NCBI RefSeq assembly: GCF_003010965.1
Contig: NZ_PGGM01000014.1
Coordinates: 62,001-126,000 of the forward strand
Reading direction: 5' to 3'
DNA length: 64,000 bases
DNA from: Phyllobacterium sophorae
GTDB lineage: Bacteria; Pseudomonadota; Alphaproteobacteria; Rhizobiales; Rhizobiaceae
The stretch's first letter is position 1, and every line of letters starts with the position of its first letter. Below are positions 32,944 to 40,989 of the stretch, one piece after another. The translations under genes and the position numbers were made by a program. Below the pieces are notes generated by a model. That model ran no database searches and had not been told where the DNA came from. It saw nothing but the letters and a program-made list of their open reading frames with translations.

Positions 32944-34555
32944 TGAGCAACTCCCTTTCTACGGTTTTCAGGAACTGGAACTCCTTCAATATAAGGCCTT
33001 CCAGCGTATCCAGCAACTCCTGCTGAGCATCTTCGTCAGATTCAAGTTCCATATCGCTGTCCAGCGTAACAACGATTCTGGTCTTTTCGTCGATATCGAT
33101 CGGAACACAGAGGACCCAGCTTAGATCCCTCCAGATCAACTTCCGCAACCAGCGATCCTGCGCAGCGGTCAGACTTGCGTTCCAAATCTCGGTATCGCTT
33201 TTCGAAACGTATAAGGGCTCATTTTTCGTCCATGCCTGCCCGACTAGAGATCGCTCAATCGGCAGGGAAATCCGCTCATCGGAAATATCCCTGTATCCCG
33301 AGCTGAACTCGAGCCTCATCAGGCGAAACCGTGGCCCGACAGGGATTCCTATGGCTATTCTGGTGCTAAACATCCGGTCTTGAAAGCCTGCCGCCTTGTA
33401 CGTCGCGTCGATGAACTCGTGACATTGCGTGGAAGTGCTCTCACATTTGTCATTAATGATTTGCGGCAGCTCGATCATGCGTGCAATGAGGCTGTTATCG
33501 CAATAGCTCTCAGTTTCCCGCACAATCACGGTGGCGCGATCTCGACCCACATCGAAATCCAGAAGCCCCAGATCCACGACAATGCGTTCAGATGTAAGGC
33601 GATCAACTGCGCGCTTATTCAGGATGCTCGAGCCAAAGATCATTGTCTTGAAGGCAGATGCCAACGTCCAACGCTCACTAACAAGAGATTTGTCTGCACT
33701 GACGCTGATCTCGATCGCAGCCGTCAACGCATCGCGATCAATCGATCGCTCGTCATCGAAGGTCCAGGCCGGCAAATTGGATACTAATCCGCCGTCCATG
33801 TACCAGTTTCCATCAACGTGATGCGGCTTGAAAACGCCCGGAATGGCGATTGAGGCACACACGGCATCTGACACGGCGACATGCGGCGTCGTTTCCGCTG
33901 AGAAGACCGTGAGTTCCTGTTTTGATATGTTTGCAGCGACAATTTTCAGCGGGAGGCGACCAGCGTCCGCCAGATCTTGGAAGGTCACGGGATCTCCGTT
34001 GCGGATGCCATGATGTTTGACAGCGATCAGCTGGTCCAGCCCTGACTTCACGGGATCAAGAGATACAAGGCCCCGCACTATACGCCAGACGGCGGCGATC
34101 GATGCCAAGACCGCAACCACAAGGATAGCTAAAGCTGAGCGGGGGTAGAAGAAAAAGCCGAGCGCCACGACGGCAACAAGTAGACCAATCAGGGTTTCAA
34201 GGATCCACCTGTTGCAAAGCACATACCGGATTGACCGTATTTTCAGCCAGGCGGCATCGCCAAAAAGCTTCGCCGGCGTTCGCGCGGGCCGGTTGGTAAC
34301 GGTGGCGTCCGTATTGGTCGTATCTAGGTCAAGGCGATCAAGAATATTCATTCCCGTGCCTTCAGAGTAAAGTTCTTCAGCCGAGTAACCAACGCAAGCA
34401 AGCGCTGCAAGGATCGCGCCTGCCGACGTTCCGGCAAAGCCTGAGAACTCAACGTCATGCTTGGATAACGAACGGAAGGGGCCTAAATGACCCAGCCCGC
34501 GCGCGCCAGCGCCCTCAAAGATGCAATATACCCTTTGTCTTTCCGCCTGAATCAT
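32933..34555 (-). CDS. Patatin-like phospholipase with transmembrane hairpin and GAF-like C-terminus
   Basis: A 540-residue protein. The patatin core is complete: oxyanion loop EGAGARG (residues 14-20), nucleophile elbow GTSAG with Ser44, and DGG with Asp254 as the second dyad residue. Residues about 118-158 form two membrane helices inserted inside the lipase domain. The last 170 residues (SLVGQAWTKNEPLYV..., VLCVPIDI) resemble a GAF sensory domain. It may be a membrane-bound lipase switched by a small ligand. Patatin lipases serve as abortive effectors in CBASS, but no cyclase gene is visible here. Confidence 0.78.
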   Translation of the reverse strand: MIQAERQRVYCIFEGAGARGLGHLGPFRSLSKHDVEFSGFAGTSAGAILAALACVGYSAEELYSEGTGMNILDRLDLDTTNTDATVTNRPARTPAKLFGDAAWLKIRSIRYVLCNRWILETLIGLLVAVVALGFFFYPRSALAILVVAVLASIAAVWRIVRGLVSLDPVKSGLDQLIAVKHHGIRNGDPVTFQDLADAGRLPLKIVAANISKQELTVFSAETTPHVAVSDAVCASIAIPGVFKPHHVDGNWYMDGGLVSNLPAWTFDDERSIDRDALTAAIEISVSADKSLVSERWTLASAFKTMIFGSSILNKRAVDRLTSERIVVDLGLLDFDVGRDRATVIVRETESYCDNSLIARMIELPQIINDKCESTSTQCHEFIDATYKAAGFQDRMFSTRIAIGIPVGPRFRLMRLEFSSGYRDISDERISLPIERSLVGQAWTKNEPLYVSKSDTEIWNASLTAAQDRWLRKLIWRDLSWVLCVPIDIDEKTRIVVTLDSDMELESDEDAQQELLDTLEGLILKEFQFLKTVERELLNGR

Positions 34556-34699
34556 CTAATCCATCCAAAGTATAAACATTTTTGGTTCAGCGCATAACTA
34601 ACCCATCCCGTCGCGAATCTGAGCCCGCCATGACTTTGGAGCAGGTGACTCACGGCAGTGGTGAAAATCGCAAGCCGCCGTTCTGATGGCGACCGAACG

Positions 34700-35389
34700 T
34701 TAGCTCGCTGTTTCATCTGCCGCTTCGTCTACGGCGATGTCTTGAAGCTCCTGCAGCCATTCAGACACATCGACAATCGTGACTGCCTGCTGATGATCCT
34801 GAAAATAGTCGCGGGCCTTTAGGTAGTGATTCCCGAAGCGCTGGAGAAATAGTTTCTGAACCTTATCGCCACGGCTAAGCACGCTGGAAATCGCGCGACC
34901 GCCGTTTAGGAACCTCAGCGCATGCCGCGTGCCCAATAGGTACAGGTACTTGCGCTTTGGCGTCGGAGCTTCCGCTAACAGGAAGAAATCTTTGAAAATT
35001 GAATTCTGCCGGATCGACTCGGCGCCGCCGCGCCAGTTGATAAACTTGAACTCCGCCACCCGGATATTTGTCTCCAGATCAAATTGACGGCCGGTGTTGC
35101 CCGCGCCCAGAGACACATATTCGACCCACTCACCCTCCTCGAGAATATGTGGAAGGCACGAGAGGATCCCAAGCGCGTGAATGGTCACGTTGATCTGACT
35201 GGCGAGACGCTTCATCTCGCCGGCAGCCGCCAGTACAGTCCGCCCGGCGCCGGCCTCATCCATGAAAGCAGCGGCGCGTTCTGTAGTCACGCCTCGAACG
35301 TCCTTCTCGATGCGAGCGAGGGTTTTTGTAAGATTGGCGCCGGCAAAACGCGACAATAGTCTGATCGTTTCTGCAGGATCCGAGCTCAT
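34700..35389 (-). CDS. Predicted PD-(D/E)XK-fold hypothetical protein
   Basis: A 229-residue protein. Residues 103-115 read FDLETNIRVAEFK: an Asp (104) at the start of one strand and Glu113-x-Lys115 on the next, the D...ExK layout of PD-(D/E)XK nucleases. Upstream helices and VSLGAGNTG fit the same fold. No other domain is seen. It lies 144 bases upstream of the patatin gene on the same strand, so the two may share a transcript. An acidic tail (DEAADETAS) ends the protein. Activity and partners are unknown. Confidence 0.65.
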   Translation of the reverse strand: MSSDPAETIRLLSRFAGANLTKTLARIEKDVRGVTTERAAAFMDEAGAGRTVLAAAGEMKRLASQINVTIHALGILSCLPHILEEGEWVEYVSLGAGNTGRQFDLETNIRVAEFKFINWRGGAESIRQNSIFKDFFLLAEAPTPKRKYLYLLGTRHALRFLNGGRAISSVLSRGDKVQKLFLQRFGNHYLKARDYFQDHQQAVTIVDVSEWLQELQDIAVDEAADETAS

Positions 35390-35576
35390 CGACTACCCTT
35401 CTGCCCGGAGCGACAGCAGTGGCCACAGCAACAACACCTATGGTTGATTCGCGTATATGGGACGCTATACCTCATACCGGACTTTCATGGAATCCGCCAC
35501 GTGATCAAAGACTTATTCCCAACAACTGGCGATTGTAGAATTTCAGGCGACAATAAAAAAATGGGGAGAATCAGCG

Positions 35577-35597
35577 ATTATCGGCATTTTCAAAAGA
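35577..35597 (+). repeat. Interspersed repeat, copy B (right side of defence-like island)
   Basis: ATTATCGGCATTTTCAAA followed by AGA. Beyond the core, the next 35 bases show weaker similarity to the outward flank of copy A (shared ACTTCC-x-TAT block), so the related element is longer than the core. Orientation is opposite to copy A and the same as copy C. Confidence 0.8.
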
Positions 35598-35694
35598 AGG
35601 GTTGCTGACAACTTCCCTATGTATACGCAACTGTAATCTGTAGGTCGAGGGTTCGACTCTAATCAAGACCGCGGGTCGGCGGGTGATTTGAACC

Positions 35695-36145
35695 CTAAAC
35701 GCTAGAAGCGTAAGCCAAGTCAGTCGCGTTGACCTCGATCTTGACCTCCATTGTCTGAAAGGCGTGCGCTCTGCAGATCGATGATGTAATCCCAAGTCTG
35801 ACGTCCTTACGAAGGGGCAGGGTGTCCGTCGGGGTGCTGGAGACGAAGTCTCGTGCCCAAGTTTGGGGCTGATTGTCGATATCGCTATATTGCTGCGTGG
35901 CGAGCGCTATGAGATCGGTCCAATCTTGGTCGGATAGAGGAACGGATAGTTGATGGCGACGTCAAACACAGGCCATGCCACCGCTCTCAATTGACTGTCG
36001 CCATACTATCGACAACGAGATTGTCGGTAGGGCCTGAAACGTCGCCGAAGCGATTGCGTTGCCAAATACATCGTTCGACCAGCTGAGTTGTGCTTGGGGA
36101 GAAGTTGCTATCTCATCGCTCGGTTCGCGCTGACCTACATCAGAT
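35695..36145 (-). pseudogene. Degraded transglutaminase-like protein gene
   Basis: On the minus strand three protein-like stretches appear in order but in different frames: AQLSWSNDVFGNAIASATFQ (N-terminal beta region of bacterial transglutaminase-like proteins), then AWPVFDVAINYPF, then DQDWTDLIALATQQYSDI with FVSSTPTDTLPLRKDV, ending at a stop at 35695-35697. This order matches the N-terminal half of that family. There is no start codon, there are at least two frameshifts, and the catalytic Cys-His-Asp part is missing. Its upstream end overlaps the 3' end of the hydrolase gene. Confidence 0.68.
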
Positions 36146-38138
36146 CTCGCGTGATACGCTTCTCCTCGAATATCTTCTGGAAGATCTCCGTTTCGCCTTC
36201 ATAGGCAATGACCGAGGCGCTGATGATCCAATCCTTTTCCGTGCAGGCTATGGATGAGGTTGCGACCGTCCGAACGAACCAACCGGGGCGCTGCATGTCG
36301 CAGGTCCAGGTCGAGATGCCGGACATCGACAGCGGGTCATCCGGCGCGATCGACCAGGTTTCCTCACGCAGCTGCCGCGTAGACAGGCCAGTGACAGGAT
36401 GCTCGAAAAGGCCGGTATCCTCTTGGATTTCATAGCGGGTAATGCCGGCTGAGAGATCGCGTACCACCTGCCGCTTCGTTAACGACGGCGATTGCTCAAT
36501 ATATTTCGGTAGTGGATCGGGATTGTCAGGCTGTTTCACGTCGATGAGCTCATGCGCCCCAAGCAGGGGCAGGCCAAGACAGATCGAGGTAATGTCGATC
36601 GTCAGACCCGGATCTTGCGGAGGTGGCAGAACCATAGGCCAATAGGCAGTCGACAGTGACAGACGAAGGCGGTGCCCCTTGCGGAAACGGTAGCCGCAGG
36701 CATCAAGAACCAGGTTCACAGTCGTGCGTTCACCCTTGCTCATAGGTTCGGGGGTGACATTGCCGTTGCGATGGGCGAGGTTGAGCAGGCCGAAGGAGAC
36801 GCGTGTAGCCGTACCATCAGGATGGATATCGACAAGTCTTGCGCAGAGATTGGTGGTTTCCGCATCGCATCTGAGCGCCAGCGTCACGAGCGGACGGCCG
36901 AGATAATCATGATCTTCGGTCAGCGGCGCGGTCTGAAAGGTCAGCGATCCAGCTTCGTCGACGCGCTGATCGATCGCCAGTTCTGCATCCGGCTTCAGTG
37001 TAAACCACTCGCCCGAGGCGGTGCCCGTGTCGAGCGGCGAGCGCAGATAGACTGGGTGCTCCGGCGCGTGCGGGATCGGCATGCCCTCCGTCAAGGTGCC
37101 GAACTGCTCGACATAGAAGCACTGCAAGTCAGGCTGCTGCCATTTTCGTTTTGCGATCCAGAAGCCAGGATCGAAATCCCGTCGTGTTGCAGGTTTGATG
37201 GCATCGAGAATATAGGCGCGCACCGACGGCAGGTTTTCCGCACCGTTTTCTTCGCCGCGTAGCCAACGGTTCCACCAGGCGATGGCCTCACCATGGAAAT
37301 CGGCGCGTGGCTTTGGCCAGGCCAAATGCGGATATTTGTGAACCCATGGGCCGATGAGCGCTTTCGCCTTGTCGCCGAGACCTTCGATCGCCTTCAGCGG
37401 CGTGTTGCGATAGCCGTCCGCCCAGCCGGCGATGACCATGGCCGGCACGTCGAATTCGGCGAAATTCTCGCAAATCGAACCATGCCGCCAATAATCATCG
37501 CGGCGCTGATGCTCCAGCCATTCCTCCATGAAGAAGGGTTCCTGCTTCAGTCGCTGCAGCCACATATCTCGCCAGTCGTCACCGACGATAGCCGGATCTG
37601 GTGAACGCGATTGGTAGCCGAGCATGGTTGCCGCCCAGGAAAGCTGGGCGGAGAGGTGGCAGCCGTTCTTGTAGTGGATGTCGTCATTATAGCGGTCGAC
37701 CGTAGAGGCGATCGATATCACTGCCTTCAGCGCCGGGGGCTTCAGAGCCGCGACCTGCAGGCAGTTGAAGCCGCCCCAGGAAATGCCCATCATGCCAACA
37801 GAACCGTTCGACCAAGGCTGTGCGGCGATCCAGCCGATCAGCTCGCGGGCATTGGCGAGCTCGAGCTCGGTATATTCTCCATCGATGACGCCGCTGGATT
37901 CGCCGGAGCCTCGTATATCAACGCGAACGCCAGCAATGCCAGCAGCGGCAAAGACCGGATAGGTGGATTCATCACGCGGGCTCGTTCCATCGCGCTTGCG
38001 GTAGGGCAGGAACTCGAAAACCGCAGGCACGGGGTCGCTCTCCGCACCGTGCGGCATCCAGATGCGTGCGGCAAGCCGCGTCCCGTCCTTCAGGGTGATC
38101 CACTGATTTTCGATGGTGGTGAAACTGGGCTCGGTCAT
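36135..38138 (-). CDS. CocE/NonD family hydrolase (X-Pro dipeptidyl-peptidase/acylase type)
   Basis: A 667-residue serine hydrolase of the CocE/S15 class. The alpha/beta-hydrolase part has the nucleophile elbow GMMGISWGGFNCLQ near residue 140 and the AGWADGYRNTP block near 240. The C-terminal jelly-roll domain begins around residue 360. ATG 38138 is preferred over a GTG two codons upstream. The gene begins 21 bases after a solute-binding protein gene, so an imported peptide, amide or ester is the likely substrate; no signal peptide is seen, so it is cytoplasmic. Confidence 0.85.
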   Translation of the reverse strand: MTEPSFTTIENQWITLKDGTRLAARIWMPHGAESDPVPAVFEFLPYRKRDGTSPRDESTYPVFAAAGIAGVRVDIRGSGESSGVIDGEYTELELANARELIGWIAAQPWSNGSVGMMGISWGGFNCLQVAALKPPALKAVISIASTVDRYNDDIHYKNGCHLSAQLSWAATMLGYQSRSPDPAIVGDDWRDMWLQRLKQEPFFMEEWLEHQRRDDYWRHGSICENFAEFDVPAMVIAGWADGYRNTPLKAIEGLGDKAKALIGPWVHKYPHLAWPKPRADFHGEAIAWWNRWLRGEENGAENLPSVRAYILDAIKPATRRDFDPGFWIAKRKWQQPDLQCFYVEQFGTLTEGMPIPHAPEHPVYLRSPLDTGTASGEWFTLKPDAELAIDQRVDEAGSLTFQTAPLTEDHDYLGRPLVTLALRCDAETTNLCARLVDIHPDGTATRVSFGLLNLAHRNGNVTPEPMSKGERTTVNLVLDACGYRFRKGHRLRLSLSTAYWPMVLPPPQDPGLTIDITSICLGLPLLGAHELIDVKQPDNPDPLPKYIEQSPSLTKRQVVRDLSAGITRYEIQEDTGLFEHPVTGLSTRQLREETWSIAPDDPLSMSGISTWTCDMQRPGWFVRTVATSSIACTEKDWIISASVIAYEGETEIFQKIFEEKRITRDLM

Positions 38139-38159
38139 AATCACATATCCCGAAGAGGT

Positions 38160-39740
38160 TTAGGCGTTGAACCACACACGGCTGCCGATATAGCCGTTGG
38201 ACATATCATTGCCGATATCATCGACATATCCCTTTAGCGTTTTCGAAGAGGCCATGATGTAGTCGTTAAAAACGGGCAGGATCAGACCGCCATCGTCCCG
38301 CACCATCAGAGCCAGCTGTCGATAAAGCACCTTGCGCTTGGCTTCATCGAGCTCAGACCGGGCCTGCAGTACCAATTTGTCGAAGTCAGGGTGCTTGAAA
38401 CGCGTATCGTTCCAATCGGCGGTCGACAGATAGGAGGTGGAGTAGCGCGAATCCTGGGTCGGGCGGCCACCCCAGAAGGATGCGCAGAAAGGCTGCTTGT
38501 TCCAGACACTTGACCAGTAGCCGTCTTCCGGTTCACGCTTGACGTCGATCGTAATGCCGGCCTTGCGCGCGCTTTGCTGGAAAAGGCTCGCCGCATCCAC
38601 GGCGCCAGGAAAGGCTGCGTCGGAGGTGAGCAATTGAACCGGACGGTCGAGCCCCGATTTTTTGAAGTGGAAGGCGGCCTTGTCTGGATCATATGGGCGC
38701 TGCTCGATATCGGTAGGCGCGAGGGCGTAGTTGGAATTGACCGGATAGTCGTTACCGATTGATCCATAGCCGCCTAGAATTTTATCCAGGATCGACTGGC
38801 GATCGATGGCATATTTCAACGCAAGCCGCAGATCATTGTTGTCGAAAGGCGCCGTATCGCAATGCATCAAAAAGCAATAGAAGCCCTTGCCGGCATTTCG
38901 GACAATTTCGACATTGGGTGCGCGCTGCAGCATCGGAACCGTTTTCGGGTCAATAGTGTTGACGAAATGGACCTGGCCGGAGGCAAGCGCTGTAATACGG
39001 GCGGTGTTGTCGTTGATGACGAGTATTTCGACGCTGTCCACAAAGCCGCGCTCCGAGCGCCAATCCTTGGAGTTCTTCTCGAAGGTTGCGCGAACACCGG
39101 GTTGGAAAGTTTTCAGAATATAAGGGCCGGTGCCGATGGCGGCCGCAGGCTTGTCGATCCCGCCTTTCGGCTGGATAATAAGGTGGTAATCGGTGAGAAG
39201 GAGCGGGAGATCCGCATTGCCTTCTGAAAGCGTCAGCACAAGATCGCCCGCTTTTTCTTCAATACCGGCGATCGAAGTCAGCAGACCGAGAGCCCCCGAC
39301 TGCGAATTTTTGTCCGCATGCCGTTTCAGTGTCGCGACGATATCGGCGACGGTCATCTTGCTGCCGTCGTGAAACTGCACATCGTTCCTGATCTTGAAGG
39401 TCCAGACAGATGCATCCGCTGACGGCGTCCAGGAAGAAGCCAGCGACGGTACAGGGGCGCCTGTCTTTGGATCGGATTCGACGAGCGTATCGCCCCACAG
39501 ACGACCGATGACGAACAAAACGGAGGCGCTGTATGTCGCTGGGTCGAGCGCATCACTGCTAGCGCCACCCTTGAGGCCGAGCTTCAGATGGCCGCCATGT
39601 TTCTTTTCCTGAGCGCGGGCATCGCGCGGCAGCAGCAGGCCTGAAGCAAGGCCCGGCAATGCGCCCAACGCAACGGCACCGCCGAGGAAGTGCCGGCGGC
39701 CGATTTTCAGCTGTGAAGATTGATCCTTTTGATGCGTCAT
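38160..39740 (-). CDS. Peptide/nickel-type ABC transporter substrate-binding protein (SBP_bac_5)
   Basis: A 526-residue periplasmic binding protein of the DppA/OppA class. The N-terminus has a twin-arginine signal, GRRHFLGGAVALGALPG, with cleavage near ARAQ. The mature part begins with GGHLKLGLKGG and has the family's VWTFKIRNDVQFHDGSKMTV block. A GAGGGA Shine-Dalgarno precedes ATG 39740. No permease or ATPase genes lie beside it, so it must use transporter parts encoded elsewhere or be orphaned. It is divergent from an XRE-type regulator. Confidence 0.88.
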   Translation of the reverse strand: MTHQKDQSSQLKIGRRHFLGGAVALGALPGLASGLLLPRDARAQEKKHGGHLKLGLKGGASSDALDPATYSASVLFVIGRLWGDTLVESDPKTGAPVPSLASSWTPSADASVWTFKIRNDVQFHDGSKMTVADIVATLKRHADKNSQSGALGLLTSIAGIEEKAGDLVLTLSEGNADLPLLLTDYHLIIQPKGGIDKPAAAIGTGPYILKTFQPGVRATFEKNSKDWRSERGFVDSVEILVINDNTARITALASGQVHFVNTIDPKTVPMLQRAPNVEIVRNAGKGFYCFLMHCDTAPFDNNDLRLALKYAIDRQSILDKILGGYGSIGNDYPVNSNYALAPTDIEQRPYDPDKAAFHFKKSGLDRPVQLLTSDAAFPGAVDAASLFQQSARKAGITIDVKREPEDGYWSSVWNKQPFCASFWGGRPTQDSRYSTSYLSTADWNDTRFKHPDFDKLVLQARSELDEAKRKVLYRQLALMVRDDGGLILPVFNDYIMASSKTLKGYVDDIGNDMSNGYIGSRVWFNA

Positions 39741-39862
39741 CGCAGTTCCCTCGTTTTCTATTTTGTAGCGGGGAATGTAGAGGTCGGGTCGGCTCACGCA
39801 ATTTCGCGACTTGACGCATCTTTAAGCAAGTTTACGCTGGGCTTTCTAAAATGGAGTAGCTG

Positions 39863-40648
39863 ATGCCTTATCTGGTCGAGAACCTCAAAATTGCCTGTGC
39901 GACACAGCGCTCCATTTCGCAACTGTGCCGTGCGATAAATATCAACCGGCAACAATTCAATCGATACATTAACGGCCAGACGAGACCGTCTGCCCATAAT
40001 CTCGCGCGCATCGCCAACTATTTCGATCTCGACACAGCCGACTTTGGTCTCGCTCCCAAGCATTTTCGCGAGCGCCTTCGGAAACCGACCCTCGGCCTCG
40101 ATGAAAGTTCAGAGCTATTAAAGGGGTTCCCCGGAAATCTGACGGCGCTGCGGCGCCATATCGGCTATTTTCAGACCTATCATCGCTCGCCGTCCTGGCC
40201 CGGAATGGTCGTCTGCTCGTGCAGCCGCCTTATCGAGCAGAGGGGGCTGGTACATGTCAAGTCAATGGAACGTCTGCGGGACCCTGGAAACGGCATCCAG
40301 CAGTTTTCGAAATATGTGGGCTTGGCGGCCTTCTATCGGAACCGGATCTTCATTACGGAACGTGTCGTCGGCCCGAACTCCATGTTGTCTCAGACGATCC
40401 TCCTGCCTTTCGATCAGTACCAGCGCGTCTATTTGCGCGGAACAACAATGGGAATTTCCTGGCGAAGGGAAAACCTCCCTTATGCCTCACGGATGATCTG
40501 GCGCTATGTGGGCGTCGAGCCAGACTTACGCGAACTTCTTGCGCGCTGTGGCCCTTTGCCATTAACGTCGCGCCACCTACCACCGACGGTGCGCTCATTC
40601 CTCGCGGATCCGGCTGCAGAAGTATATGCTATGCCAGCAGAGTATTAA
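39863..40648 (+). CDS. XRE-type helix-turn-helix transcriptional regulator
   Basis: A 261-residue protein. Residues about 1-60 form a Cro/C1-type helix-turn-helix (ISQLCRAININRQQFNRYINGQTRPSAHNLARIANYF, read in parts). The remaining 200 residues are a putative sensor region I do not recognise (VGLAAFYRNRIFITERVVG). It is divergent from the solute-binding protein gene with a 122-base spacer, which suggests it controls that transport/hydrolase pair. The ligand is unknown. Confidence 0.78.
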   Translation: MPYLVENLKIACATQRSISQLCRAININRQQFNRYINGQTRPSAHNLARIANYFDLDTADFGLAPKHFRERLRKPTLGLDESSELLKGFPGNLTALRRHIGYFQTYHRSPSWPGMVVCSCSRLIEQRGLVHVKSMERLRDPGNGIQQFSKYVGLAAFYRNRIFITERVVGPNSMLSQTILLPFDQYQRVYLRGTTMGISWRRENLPYASRMIWRYVGVEPDLRELLARCGPLPLTSRHLPPTVRSFLADPAAEVYAMPAEY

Positions 40649-40754
40649 GCATCTGATTGTCCGTTCAGCTGGTCGGCGTAACCGTTAGGTGGCATTTCTG
40701 AGTATCGATGATTATAGGAGACAAGCTTCGAAGGCCGATGGTTCGATTCCGTTG

Positions 40755-40858
40755 AAGGCGTGGTATTTGAAGTGAGATTTCCAATGAGCCATGGTTACCC
40801 ATCATAAACCCGTCCGCGGCAACTGAACTAATGCCATCTATGACCGAGATGGGGCCGT
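40755..40858. repeat. 104-bp direct repeat, copy 1
   Basis: Matches 52822-52925 at 100 of 104 positions by eye (four substitutions), in the same orientation. It starts AAGGCGTGGTATTTGAAGTG and ends at GGGGCCGT. Non-coding or a fragment of an unrecognised gene; the two copies bracket 12.0 kb. Confidence 0.85.
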
Positions 40859-40989
40859 CACCGGCCTGTCCGCTTCTGGCGCGAAATAGTTGGAAGCGGT
40901 CGTGCCACCGATGTGCCCACGTCTGGCGTCGTGCCATAGCGGCCGCATTCTAGCTCTTGCGTAACGACAAGCGCATAAGAAGATAAAGT

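Noticed and set aside
32933-34555. CBASS assignment for the patatin-like gene
   Set aside because: The lipase resembles CapV-type effectors, but no cyclic-oligonucleotide synthase gene is present in the island and the architecture (membrane hairpin, GAF-like tail) differs.
35640-35672. tRNA-like T-arm text (GGTTCGACTC) and a similar stretch at 40738-40757
   Set aside because: No acceptor, D or anticodon arms can be built around either; stems do not pair well, so no tRNA is called.
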